15,512 nucleotides of DNA from Bacillota bacterium (GCA_023394255.1 JAEXAZ010000180.1:1-15512), one strand, 5' to 3'; counted from the first letter of the stretch, positions 1-7,309 are shown. Numbers and translations: made by a program. The notes: generated by a model not told the origin, from the letters alone.

Positions 1-422
1 CAATTCGCAGCCGCGACGGAATTCTGGCCGCGCTCCGTGAAGTTCAGACAGAACTGACCTCTTTTTCCGATATTGTCAGCGTTACCGCGCCTTCCGAACT
101 GAGCAGGCTGTTCCGCCTGCGCGATGTCCTGATCTGCCAGTGCGTATACCTGTCCGCAATGAAGGACTACATGGAGCAGGGCGGAAAAAGCAGGGGCAGC
201 GCGCTCTACACCGATCCCGAAGGGAGAAAGCCTTACAGCGTCCTGCCGGATGCGTTCACCTTCTGTCTGGACGACGGCTCCAGAGGCAGCCTGATTCAGG
301 AGGTAAGCTACCGGAACGGTGACTGCACTTTCCTGTGGAGGCCGGTCCGGCCGATTCCGGACGACGACGATTTCTTTGAAAATGTCTGGCGTTCCTACCG
401 TGAAAACAAAAATATCTATTAA
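1..422 (+). CDS. C-terminal end of a probable FAD-dependent fumarate reductase-like oxidoreductase (5' end outside window)
   Basis: The reading frame is open from position 3 to the TAA at 420-422, giving about 139 residues with no start, so only the C-terminus is present. The visible part has a helical stretch with LRDVLICQCVYLSAMKDYM, then GGKSRGSALY, then an acidic tail with WRPVRPIPDDDDFFENVW. From memory, this arrangement (a helix entering a Ser-Arg-Gly-Ser motif, then a short beta-rich tail) resembles the C-terminal domain of clostridial FAD-binding dehydrogenases related to succinate dehydrogenase/fumarate reductase flavoproteins. The FAD-binding Rossmann part would lie upstream of the window and cannot be checked, so the function is an inference. 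The gene ends directly at the terminator at 422-461 and converges on the aldolase gene, so it is not part of the sugar locus. Confidence 0.5.
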   Translation, partial: IRSRDGILAALREVQTELTSFSDIVSVTAPSELSRLFRLRDVLICQCVYLSAMKDYMEQGGKSRGSALYTDPEGRKPYSVLPDAFTFCLDDGSRGSLIQEVSYRNGDCTFLWRPVRPIPDDDDFFENVWRSYRENKNIY

Positions 423-461
423 AAATACCGGTGGCCCAATAAAATGGGCCGCCGGTATTTT
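422..461. terminator. Bidirectional intrinsic terminator between convergent genes
   Basis: A 17-bp stem (422-438 with 445-461, one G-U wobble) encloses the 6-base loop ATAAAA. The arms begin with A's and end with T's, so it reads as a stem plus U-tract on both strands. It serves the flavoprotein gene ending at 422 on the plus strand and the aldolase gene ending at 470 on the minus strand. Confidence 0.9.
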
Positions 462-469
462 AATTGCTG

Positions 470-1318
470 TCACCGCATGGAAAAGATGCGCATGGCTTCC
501 CTGACATTCGCTTTCATCGCTTCTGTTGCCCACAGGGAGATATCGTGGAAGAATACCGTATCCTCAGGGGCTTTGCCGGATAGTTTTCGGATAACCTCCT
601 GCCCGCCGGCAAGGGTCATGTAGGTATAGTAATTGATTTTGGTAATGCCGTTTTTGATAGCGGTTCTGAACTCCGTTTCGGATAAACCGCTGCCGCCATG
701 CATGACAAAGGGGATATCCACCGCTTCTTTGATTCTGAGGATACGGTCCAGGTCAAGCACGGGTTTCACCTTGTAGATGCCGTGCGCGGTACCGAACGCA
801 ATTGCGAGCGCGTCCACGCCGGTCCTTTCCACGAAATCACGCGCGGATGCGGGGCTGGTGTAAATATCGTCCGGATGGTCAGGCTGCCCGCTGTTCTCGG
901 ATGTGAGGATATGGCCAAGCTCCGCTTCCACCGAAACGCCGCAGGCATGCGCAATGCGCGCCATTTCTTTCGTCTGCGCAACGTTGGCTTCATATTCGGC
1001 GCCGGAAGCGTCATACATGATCGACGTGAAGCCAAGCCGGATTGCCTTGACGCACATTTCGAAGGAGGTGCCGTGGTCAAGATGCACGCAGACCGGAACA
1101 GACGCTTTCTTTGCGAAATCCAGCATGACCGGCGCGATGGTTTCGATTGGAATCAGGGTGTCATGGATTTCCGCGTGGTTCAGGATCACCGGACAATGCA
1201 TTTCTTCCGCCGCCCCGATGATTGCCAGAACGGATTCCAGGTTGGGGCAGTTGAAAGCGCCGACCGCGTAGGACTTTTCTTTTGCGTCCGCCAAAAGTTC
1301 TTTTAAGGATGCCAGCAT
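470..1318 (-). CDS. Class II ketose-phosphate aldolase (fructose/tagatose-bisphosphate aldolase family)
   Basis: The 282-residue product is full length for the FbaA/GatY/KbaY TIM-barrel family, zinc-dependent cytoplasmic enzymes that cleave ketose phosphates, usually to dihydroxyacetone phosphate plus an aldehyde. Family motifs are clear: HLDHG (D81 as catalytic acid/base, H82 as metal ligand), EAELGH at 131-136, GTAHG with metal ligand H179, and VMHGGSG with metal ligand H207 and the phosphate-binding glycines. The C-terminal phosphate loop reads KINYYT rather than the more usual KVNxxT/KMNIDT. The segment ILNHAEIHD (45-53) is also unlike fructose-bisphosphate aldolases, so the substrate may differ. 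I chose ATG 1318 because GGAG at 1327-1330 lies 8 bases ahead of it; the in-frame GTG at 1327 overlaps that site. It follows the kinase gene by 36 bases on the same strand and is surely co-transcribed with it. Confidence 0.88.
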   Translation of the reverse strand: MLASLKELLADAKEKSYAVGAFNCPNLESVLAIIGAAEEMHCPVILNHAEIHDTLIPIETIAPVMLDFAKKASVPVCVHLDHGTSFEMCVKAIRLGFTSIMYDASGAEYEANVAQTKEMARIAHACGVSVEAELGHILTSENSGQPDHPDDIYTSPASARDFVERTGVDALAIAFGTAHGIYKVKPVLDLDRILRIKEAVDIPFVMHGGSGLSETEFRTAIKNGITKINYYTYMTLAGGQEVIRKLSGKAPEDTVFFHDISLWATEAMKANVREAMRIFSMR

Positions 1319-1326
1319 GATGAACA

Positions 1327-1330
1327 CTCC
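1327..1330 (-). promoter_or_regulatory. Ribosome binding site that fixes the aldolase start
   Basis: On the minus strand GGAG sits 8 bases before the ATG at 1318. The last G of this site is the first base of an upstream in-frame GTG (1327), so a start there would have no Shine-Dalgarno sequence. Confidence 0.7.
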
Positions 1331-1354
1331 ATTTCTATTTATTTTCAGAACCGC

Positions 1355-2854
1355 TTAACCTTGCAAAACAGTTTTTCCCGCCTGATACAGCCTTTGAAAC
1401 TGCCCGTATTTCTCCATATAGCGCTGATGCATCGCATCATCAGGCTCAAAATACGCCCCGACATCCAGATAGACCGACGCGGCTTCCTCCAGATTCCGGA
1501 ATGTTCCGGTCGCGACGCCCGCGATCATGATGCACCCGGTTGTTCCGGCTTCGGCATTTTTCAGCTGCTGAATGGGCAGGCGGTAGATATCGCTCTGCAT
1601 CTGCAGCCATTCCTTTGAGTGTGCGCCGCCGCCGCAGGCCCGCAGAAAATCGATGGGGACGCCGGCCGATCTGAGGGTATCGAGCGAATGGCGCATTTCA
1701 AAAGAAATCCCTTCCAGAAACGCGCGGTAAAGTTCCGGCAGGGTGGTGTCAAGCGACAGGCCGGCAATTATGCCGCGGGAGTCATCATCCATATAAGGCG
1801 CCGCAGCCCCGGTGAAATGGGGAAGCACCAGCAGGCTGCTCGGTTCTTTGCCGATCATGCCGTCGAGGCGTCTGTAAACAGTTTCGCCCCTGGAGACCGC
1901 CTCCCGATATTCCTGCCCGGCGAGCGTATCCCGGAACCATCGGATTATGGAACCGCCGCTGAAGGTATAGGCATAGGTCGCGTACATCCCGTCGACCGCG
2001 TGCGGGCAGCAGACATAGCCGGAACGAATGGTGGTCTCGTTGATGACCGGGCGGTCAAAAACCGGCGTGATGCATTGGGTGGACCCCATGCTGTTCGCGG
2101 CCTGTCCGGGCTTGAGAATCCCGCAGCCCACGGCTGCGCAGATCTGGTCCTGCGCGCCGACAACCACTTTGGCGGTTTTTGGGAGCCCCAGCTCTTCCGC
2201 AATCTTTGGCCTGACGGTGCCTACGATCGTGCCGGTGCTCATTGGGGTGGAAAAAAGGTCCGGGGAAATGCCGGCTGCCTCGAGAATCCGGTGCGACCAG
2301 CATTTATGTACGACGTCAAACGCCATGGTGCGGGAGGCCAGCGCATAGCTGATTACGGTTTCGCCCGAGAGCATAAACGTGACAAAATCTTCAAACTGGA
2401 GAAATTTATAGACCTTTGCAAACAGTTCGGGCCTGTGGTCGCGCATCCACATCACCTTGGATATCGCAAACATCTTGTTCGGCGTTACGCCGGTTACCAT
2501 GCCGATCTCGGTGCGCCCGACCTTTTCGCACAGGTCGTCCACATAGCGGGCGCCGCGGCTGTCGGTATAAACCATCGCGTTCCCAAGAATCCGCCCGCCG
2601 CGGTCAACGGGGACGCAGGCTTCCCCCAGCGAGGAACTGCAGACCGCTTCGACCGTCTGGCCCGGGGACTTTTGGACGGCGCTGCGGATAACCGCCCGGA
2701 TGCTTTCCCACACCTGTGAGGGATCCAGCTCGTGATGCCCGCCCTGACGGATTGCGCTGTATTCGCGGTAATCGGTGCCGTGCAGGATACCGTCTTCGTC
2801 GTAAATGGAACATTTGCAGCCGCCTGTACCGATGTCAATTCCCATAAATGCCAT
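1355..2854 (-). CDS. FGGY-family carbohydrate kinase (xylulokinase-like)
   Basis: The 499-residue product has the two-domain FGGY kinase architecture and normal family length; it transfers ATP phosphate to a sugar or ketose in the cytoplasm. The N-terminus has the phosphate-binding loop MGIDIGTGGCK (4-14). The putative catalytic base is D236 in GAQDQ, where xylulokinases have GGGDN or similar. LPHFTGAAAPYMDDDSRG (344-361) matches the FGGY signature region, GGGAHS (408-413) is the adenosine-binding loop, and EAGTTG (435-440) follows. The sugar-facing segment around 73-84 reads SSSLGEACVPVD, whereas xylulokinases have a GQMHG-type motif, so plain D-xylulose specificity is not assured. The start ATG at 2854 has GAGGTG five bases upstream. 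The gene leads the leftward arm, is followed by the aldolase, and diverges from the ABC importer, so it probably phosphorylates the ketose derived from the imported sugar. Confidence 0.9.
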   Translation of the reverse strand: MAFMGIDIGTGGCKCSIYDEDGILHGTDYREYSAIRQGGHHELDPSQVWESIRAVIRSAVQKSPGQTVEAVCSSSLGEACVPVDRGGRILGNAMVYTDSRGARYVDDLCEKVGRTEIGMVTGVTPNKMFAISKVMWMRDHRPELFAKVYKFLQFEDFVTFMLSGETVISYALASRTMAFDVVHKCWSHRILEAAGISPDLFSTPMSTGTIVGTVRPKIAEELGLPKTAKVVVGAQDQICAAVGCGILKPGQAANSMGSTQCITPVFDRPVINETTIRSGYVCCPHAVDGMYATYAYTFSGGSIIRWFRDTLAGQEYREAVSRGETVYRRLDGMIGKEPSSLLVLPHFTGAAAPYMDDDSRGIIAGLSLDTTLPELYRAFLEGISFEMRHSLDTLRSAGVPIDFLRACGGGAHSKEWLQMQSDIYRLPIQQLKNAEAGTTGCIMIAGVATGTFRNLEEAASVYLDVGAYFEPDDAMHQRYMEKYGQFQRLYQAGKTVLQG

Positions 2855-2911
2855 ACTTTCACCTCACGCGGACGATTCATGTCGAGAAGATCGCCTGAAA
2901 AAACAGACATG

Positions 2912-2957
2912 TTGTTGAGCGTTCCCCTATATAATATATTGAATCATTCCTAAACAA
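2912..2957. promoter_or_regulatory. Overlapping divergent promoter region of the sugar locus
   Basis: The 178-base gap between the divergent kinase and binding-protein genes contains one AT-rich core (2928-2940) with a perfect TATAAT at 2930-2935. The best-spaced rightward pair is TTGTTG (2912-2917), 17 bases, TATATT (2935-2940). A weaker leftward candidate uses TTGTTT (minus strand of 2952-2957) and the same AT-rich core. The two arms would then share -10 sequences and could be switched together. No transcription start data exist, and the minus-strand hexamers are only partial matches. Confidence 0.45.
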
Positions 2958-3019
2958 TTCCAGGAAAAAGAAAAAAGCCAGGCAAATTCTCTATGTCAGC
3001 GAAGATCTTACATGAACTT

Positions 3020-3025
3020 AGGAGG
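3020..3025 (+). promoter_or_regulatory. Ribosome binding site that fixes the binding-protein start
   Basis: A perfect AGGAGG lies 7 bases before the ATG at 3033. The upstream in-frame ATG at 3012 would place this site inside the coding region and would spoil the lipoprotein signal peptide. Confidence 0.85.
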
Positions 3026-3032
3026 AAATGAA

Positions 3033-4058
3033 ATGAGAAAAGTATGTGCAGTTTTGTCAGCTCTTGCTTTGGCGTTGTCGCTCTTTGCCGGATGCGGCGG
3101 CCAGTCCCCGTCGGCGCCGGCGAGTTCCGCGCCTCCCGCAGCCTCCGCAGCGCCGGAGGAAAACAAACCGGAAGCGGCGCCCGCGGAACCGGAAAAGGCG
3201 GATGGCCCGCACAAATTCGGCTATACCTGCATGACCATGAATAACCCGTTCTTTATCACGCTGGAAAAATCTATCCGGGCGGAGGTTGAAAAAAACGGGG
3301 ATACCCTGATCACGACCGACCCCGCGATGGATGTAGCCAAGCAGATCAATCAGATCGACGATATGATCACACAGGGAATTGAGCTGATCTTCCTGAACCC
3401 TGTGGACTGGGAAGGCATCCGCCCGGCGCTGGAAGCCTTAAAAACCGCGAATGTCACCATTGTCAACTTTGATACGGAAGTCAAAGATATGGACTATGTG
3501 ACCGCTTATGTCGGCTCGGACAACAAGAACGCCGGATTTGTCTGCGGCGAAGACCTTGTGAAGCGTTTCCCGGACGGCGGCCCGATCGTTGTCCTCGACT
3601 CTCCGACCATGAATTCCGTCAACGACAGGATCAGCGGCTTTATGGAGGCGATAGACGGGAAAGGCTTCGAGATTGTCGCCCAGCAGGACGCGAAAGGTGA
3701 CCTCCCGACCGCGCAGGGGCTGATGGACGATATTCTGCAGGCCCATCCCGATATCATCGCGATCATGGGTGGAAACGACCCGACCGCGCTCGGCGCCCTG
3801 GCGGCCTGCAAGTCCGCGAACGCCGCCAATATCCTGATCTACGGTGTCGACGGGTCTCCCGACATTAAGGCGGAAATTGCCGCAGGCAGCCAGGTGGCGG
3901 GTTCCGGCGCGCAGTCTCCGGTTCAGATCGGTGTGAAATCTGTTGAAGTCGCCTATCAAATTCTGAACGGGGAGCCGTTTGAAGAAAGGACGCCGGTTGA
4001 GACCTTCCTGATCAACGCGGATAACGTCGCGGAATACGGCACGACTGACTGGCAGTAA
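3033..4058 (+). CDS. Sugar ABC transporter substrate-binding lipoprotein, ribose/RbsB type
   Basis: The 341-residue product is the extracytoplasmic receptor of the importer. It starts with a lipoprotein signal peptide (MRK, hydrophobic 6-18, lipobox ending FAG-C with the lipidated Cys at 21), then a flexible Ser/Pro/Ala/Glu-rich linker to about residue 58. The mature domain is the two-lobed periplasmic binding protein type 1 fold. Ligand-site positions known from RbsB can be matched: NNPFF at 70-74, D147 in NFDTEV, R199 in NDRISGF, N248 and D249 in GGNDP, D273 in GVDGSPD and Q294. The Arg that follows the first-lobe Asp in E. coli RbsB is Thr here, which argues for a sugar other than ribose. 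It is first in the rightward operon and is separated from the ATPase gene by a 137-base gap containing a hairpin, a common arrangement when the binding protein is made in excess. Confidence 0.93.
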   Translation: MRKVCAVLSALALALSLFAGCGGQSPSAPASSAPPAASAAPEENKPEAAPAEPEKADGPHKFGYTCMTMNNPFFITLEKSIRAEVEKNGDTLITTDPAMDVAKQINQIDDMITQGIELIFLNPVDWEGIRPALEALKTANVTIVNFDTEVKDMDYVTAYVGSDNKNAGFVCGEDLVKRFPDGGPIVVLDSPTMNSVNDRISGFMEAIDGKGFEIVAQQDAKGDLPTAQGLMDDILQAHPDIIAIMGGNDPTALGALAACKSANAANILIYGVDGSPDIKAEIAAGSQVAGSGAQSPVQIGVKSVEVAYQILNGEPFEERTPVETFLINADNVAEYGTTDWQ

Positions 4059-4086
4059 GCCTGCCCCGGCGCTTTCAGACAGAATA

Positions 4087-4131
4087 GGAACGGGGGCTTT
4101 CTCTTTCTTGGCAAGGGCGAGCCCCCTTTCC
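4087..4131 (+). promoter_or_regulatory. Intercistronic hairpin between binding protein and ATPase genes
   Basis: Bases 4087-4098 pair with 4120-4131: four pairs, one C/U mismatch, then seven GC-rich pairs, with a 21-base loop. No real U-tract follows, so it is not a canonical terminator. It could act as a 3' stabiliser or partial attenuator that lowers expression of the downstream ATPase and permease relative to the binding protein. This role is inferred from position. Confidence 0.4.
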
Positions 4132-4180
4132 GCATCAAAAAACCAAAAGGCAGAATCATCCGCTTCCAATACTGAACAGC

Positions 4181-4192
4181 AGGAAGGTGATC
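4181..4192 (+). promoter_or_regulatory. Extended ribosome binding site that points to a TTG start
   Basis: AGGAAGGTGATCC (4181-4193) closely matches the complement of the 16S rRNA 3' end (AGGAGGTGATCC). The GTG inside it at 4187 is in frame, but pairing to the 16S tail would bury it. TTG at 4196 lies just downstream. The same AAGGTGATCC block precedes the ATG of the gene at 7382, which supports this reading. Confidence 0.65.
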
Positions 4193-4195
4193 CGT

Positions 4196-5701
4196 TTGTC
4201 AAATCCAAAGCTGCTTGTGATGAGGGGCATCCACAAGCATTTCCCGGGCGTGTATGCGCTGAAGGATGTGCATCTGGAACTGGAATCCGGCGAGGTGCAT
4301 GCGATCCTGGGCGAGAACGGGGCGGGGAAATCGACGCTGATCAAGGTCCTTGGCGGCATATACGGCATTGACCAGGGAGAAATCTATATTGACGGGGAAA
4401 GGGTTTTTATCGGCAATGTGCATGACGCGCAGGCCAACGGGATCAGCATGATCCATCAGGAACTGGTGCTGGTGCCGTATATGACGGTGGCGGAAAATAT
4501 ATTTTTGGGGCGTGAACCGCTCAGGGGCGGGTTTGTCGACTACGGCAAAATGGAACAGGAAGCGCAGGAGCTTCTGGACGCCTATGAAATGCATATCGGC
4601 GCCGGTGTGCAGGTGCGTTCGCTTACCATTGCCCAGCAGCAGATGGTGGAAATCGTCAAAGCCATCTCGTTCCACTCCAGGATTCTGGTAATGGATGAGC
4701 CCACCTCCTCCCTTTCGGATAAGGAAGTCGCCTTTTTGTTTGATACCATCCGTACGCTGAAATCAAACGGCGTCGGCATTATTTATATTTCCCACAAGAT
4801 GAGCGAGCTGCAACAGATCTGTGACCGTGTGACAGTGATGCGGGACGGCGAATATATCGGCACCAGAACCGTCAGGGAAACCTCGAACGCCGAACTGATC
4901 GCCATGATGGTCGGCCGGGAACTCACCAGCTACTACACCCGTACCTATCAGGAACCGGGGGAGACGATGCTTGAAGTGAAGCACCTTTCGGACGGCGGGA
5001 TGGTGAGGGATGCCAGCTTTGCGGTCAGAAAAGGGGAGATCGTCGGATTCGCCGGACTGGTCGGCGCGGGGCGGAGTGAGGCGATGAAATGTATTTTCGG
5101 GCTTTCCCCGCTGACTTACGGAGAAATTCTGGTGGGCGGCCGACCGGTTCAAATCCGCCACCCGGATGACGCGATGCGGCACGGCATCGCGCTGGTGCCT
5201 GAAAACCGCAAGGAAGAAGCGCTGTTTGCGGTGCAGAGCGTGCAGTATAACCTGACCATTAAGGTGCTGGAATCGTTCATCAAAGGGGTTTTTGTCAATC
5301 AGGCAGTGGAATCGGAGATCGCCGGTCGGTATATCCGCATGATGTCGATTAAAACACCGTCTTTTCAGCAGCTGACAGGGAACCTGTCGGGCGGCAACCA
5401 GCAAAAAGTGGTAATCGGCCGTTGGCTCGCTACCAATCCGCAGATTCTGATTCTGGACGAACCTACGCGCGGCGTGGACGTCGGCGCGAAAAGCGAAATT
5501 TATGTCATCATGAATGAACTGGTCAAAAACGGGGTCTCGATTGTCATGATCTCCTCCGAACTCCCGGAAATCATCAATATGAGCGATCGCGTTTATGTCA
5601 TGTGCGAAGGAAGGGTGACCGGCTGTCTGGAACGCGGACAGATGACGCAGGAGCAGATTATGCGGCTGGCGACTGCGGACAGCAATTCTGTAAAAATTTG
5701 A
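4196..5701 (+). CDS. Sugar ABC importer ATP-binding protein with two ATPase domains (RbsA/MglA type)
   Basis: The 501-residue product energises the importer at the inner face of the membrane. Domain 1 (about 5-240) has Walker A GENGAGKST (39-47), a signature region in the relaxed form TIAQQQ (144-149), Walker B ILVMDEPTSSL (163-173) and the H-loop His200. Domain 2 (about 257-495) has a degenerate Walker A, GLVGAGRSE (287-295), lacking the Lys. It has an intact LSGGNQQK signature, Walker B LILDEPTRGVD (418-428), and Ser instead of His at the switch. This one-good, one-degenerate pattern is normal for RbsA, MglA and XylG. The TTG start gives an N-terminus MSNPKLL that fits family members; the alternative GTG at 4187 adds three residues. 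It precedes the permease gene by 30 bases. Confidence 0.93.
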   Translation: MSNPKLLVMRGIHKHFPGVYALKDVHLELESGEVHAILGENGAGKSTLIKVLGGIYGIDQGEIYIDGERVFIGNVHDAQANGISMIHQELVLVPYMTVAENIFLGREPLRGGFVDYGKMEQEAQELLDAYEMHIGAGVQVRSLTIAQQQMVEIVKAISFHSRILVMDEPTSSLSDKEVAFLFDTIRTLKSNGVGIIYISHKMSELQQICDRVTVMRDGEYIGTRTVRETSNAELIAMMVGRELTSYYTRTYQEPGETMLEVKHLSDGGMVRDASFAVRKGEIVGFAGLVGAGRSEAMKCIFGLSPLTYGEILVGGRPVQIRHPDDAMRHGIALVPENRKEEALFAVQSVQYNLTIKVLESFIKGVFVNQAVESEIAGRYIRMMSIKTPSFQQLTGNLSGGNQQKVVIGRWLATNPQILILDEPTRGVDVGAKSEIYVIMNELVKNGVSIVMISSELPEIINMSDRVYVMCEGRVTGCLERGQMTQEQIMRLATADSNSVKI

Positions 5702-5731
5702 TATCTGCTGAATAGGGGAGGCGAACAGTTT

Positions 5732-6730
5732 ATGTCCCGGACAGAGTCTGCTAAAAACGAGCTTACTGTTTTTCAAAGGCTGGCAAGGTTCTGCCAGAAC
5801 TTCTTTAAAGAAAATATGGGAATTTTAATCGCCCTTCTGGTCATCTGCATCGCGCTGTCATTTTTGAGCGATGTGTTCCTGACCCAGAAGAACATCATGA
5901 ATGTGCTGCGCCAGATGTCTACCAACCTGTACCTTGCCTGCGGCATGACCATGGTAATTATCCTTGGGGGGATTGACCTTTCCGTCGGCTCGATTATCGC
6001 GTTTTCAGGCGTTGTTACCGTGGGGCTGATTGCAAGAAACGGGATGCCGCTTGCGGCGGCAGTCCTGGCCGGTGTTTTGATCGGCGTTGCGGTGGGCGCT
6101 TTCAACGGCATAGTGATCGCCAAAACGACGATTCCGCCGTTCATCGTCACGCTGGCCACGATGAATATCGCCCGCGGCGCGGCTTATATTTATACGGGCG
6201 GCCAGCCGATACGGGTGATGTCGGATGAGTTCAACTTTATCGGTTCCGGCTATGTCGGCGATGTTCCGACGCCTGTCATCTATCTTGCCCTCATCGTGTT
6301 TGCCTCGTTCCTGATTATGAACCAGACGAAATTCGGCCGCCATATTTACGCGGTCGGCGGCAACACGCAGGCCGCGAAATTTTCGGGCATCAACACCGCG
6401 CGGGTAAAATTTTATGTACATACCTTTTCCGGGCTGATGGCGGGCATAACCGGCGTCGTGCTGGCCTCCCGCATGTTTTCCGGACAGCCCACCTCCGGCG
6501 ACGGCGCGGAGATGGACGCGATCGCCGCGGTCGTGCTCGGCGGCACCAGCATGAGCGGCGGCTCGGGCAAAATCGGCGGCACTGTGATCGGCGGCTTTGT
6601 GATCGCCGTTTTGAATAACGGGCTGAACCTCATGAATGTCAATTCCTTCTGGCAATATGTCGTAAAAGGCGCGGTGATCCTGATTGCCGTCTACGTGGAT
6701 TACATTAAAAAACTGCGTTCCAGAATTTAA
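5732..6730 (+). CDS. Sugar ABC importer permease, RbsC/BPD_transp_2 family
   Basis: The 332-residue membrane protein forms the transmembrane channel, probably as a homodimer. Hydrophobic segments alternate through the chain, starting at about 28-50. The diagnostic motif LGGIDLSVGS (78-87) and the cytoplasmic coupling segment GRHIYAVGGNTQAAKFSGI (202-220), which contacts the ATPase, are both present. GGTSMSGGSGKIGGT (270-284) is another conserved element of ribose/xylose/galactoside permeases. GGGGAGG lies about eleven bases before the ATG. The gene sits between the double-ATPase and the sugar isomerase genes. Family membership is certain but gives no sugar specificity. Confidence 0.94.
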   Translation: MSRTESAKNELTVFQRLARFCQNFFKENMGILIALLVICIALSFLSDVFLTQKNIMNVLRQMSTNLYLACGMTMVIILGGIDLSVGSIIAFSGVVTVGLIARNGMPLAAAVLAGVLIGVAVGAFNGIVIAKTTIPPFIVTLATMNIARGAAYIYTGGQPIRVMSDEFNFIGSGYVGDVPTPVIYLALIVFASFLIMNQTKFGRHIYAVGGNTQAAKFSGINTARVKFYVHTFSGLMAGITGVVLASRMFSGQPTSGDGAEMDAIAAVVLGGTSMSGGSGKIGGTVIGGFVIAVLNNGLNLMNVNSFWQYVVKGAVILIAVYVDYIKKLRSRI

Positions 6731-6763
6731 CGATGCCTGATACAAAAAGGAGGCTTTCAAATC

Positions 6764-7309
6764 ATGACCAGACAACAGTATGAGCTCTACCGGAACCGGA
6801 CGCTGGAATATTTTCAGAAAGCCCGGATTGTTCTGACCGAACAGGAAAAAAGACGGATTGAGGTGTCCGATTTCGGACTTCGGAATCAGGAGCAGATCGG
6901 GCTGCAGCTGATCGAATATGTCAACACCGAGCGCTGCTGCGCAAAGGACCTGGTACTGTTCCCGGGGCAGACCTGTCCGGAGCACCGACACCCTTCCGCA
7001 AATGGAATCCCCGGCAAGGAAGAAACCTTCCGCTGCAGGATGGGGCGGGTTTTCCTTTATGTGGACGGAGAGCCGGCCCAAAAGATACAGGCCGTGATTC
7101 CGCAACAATTCCGGGGCAAGGGGAAATTTACAGCCTTTCATGAAATTGTCCTGCGTCCGGGCGAGCAATATACCATCTTCCCGGACACACTGCACTGGTT
7201 CCAGGGCGGGCCGGACGGCTGCATCGTTTCGGAATTCAGCACCTCCAGCCATGATGAGACCGATATTTTTACCGATTCGGACATCATACGAATTCCGGTT
7301 ATTGAATAA
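6764..7309 (+). CDS. D-lyxose/D-mannose ketol-isomerase family cupin
   Basis: The 181-residue product matches the D-lyxose isomerase family (YdaE-like; formerly DUF1498), cytoplasmic metal-dependent cupins that interconvert aldoses and ketoses, such as D-lyxose with D-xylulose and D-mannose with D-fructose. The likely metal ligands are visible: PEHRHP (H74, H76), GKEETFRC (E86 or E87) and PDTLHWFQGG (H144). The C-terminal STSSHDETDIFTD (159-171) is also typical of the family. AAGGAGG precedes the ATG. As the last gene after the importer it probably isomerises the imported aldose to the ketose used by the divergent kinase. Family members can be promiscuous, and I recall that related cupins have been assigned to sulfosugar isomerisation, so the physiological substrate stays open. 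Confidence 0.85.
   Translation: MTRQQYELYRNRTLEYFQKARIVLTEQEKRRIEVSDFGLRNQEQIGLQLIEYVNTERCCAKDLVLFPGQTCPEHRHPSANGIPGKEETFRCRMGRVFLYVDGEPAQKIQAVIPQQFRGKGKFTAFHEIVLRPGEQYTIFPDTLHWFQGGPDGCIVSEFSTSSHDETDIFTDSDIIRIPVIE

Noticed and set aside
1619..2719. A 366-codon plus-strand open frame opposite the FGGY kinase gene
   Set aside because: The kinase motifs on the other strand are unambiguous. This frame has no matching ribosome site or domain.
2908..2927. A catabolite-responsive element overlapping the sugar promoters
   Set aside because: The segment around TTGAGCGTT has a central CG but the flanking consensus bases do not align at the required spacing.
3012..3032. An earlier start for the binding protein at ATG 3012
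   Set aside because: It would place the AGGAGG inside the coding region and add charged residues ahead of a well-formed lipoprotein signal peptide.
4763..5776. A 337-codon minus-strand open frame opposite the double-ATPase gene
   Set aside because: It is antisense to Walker and signature motifs of a clear ATPase and is His/Arg/Asp-rich without known motifs.
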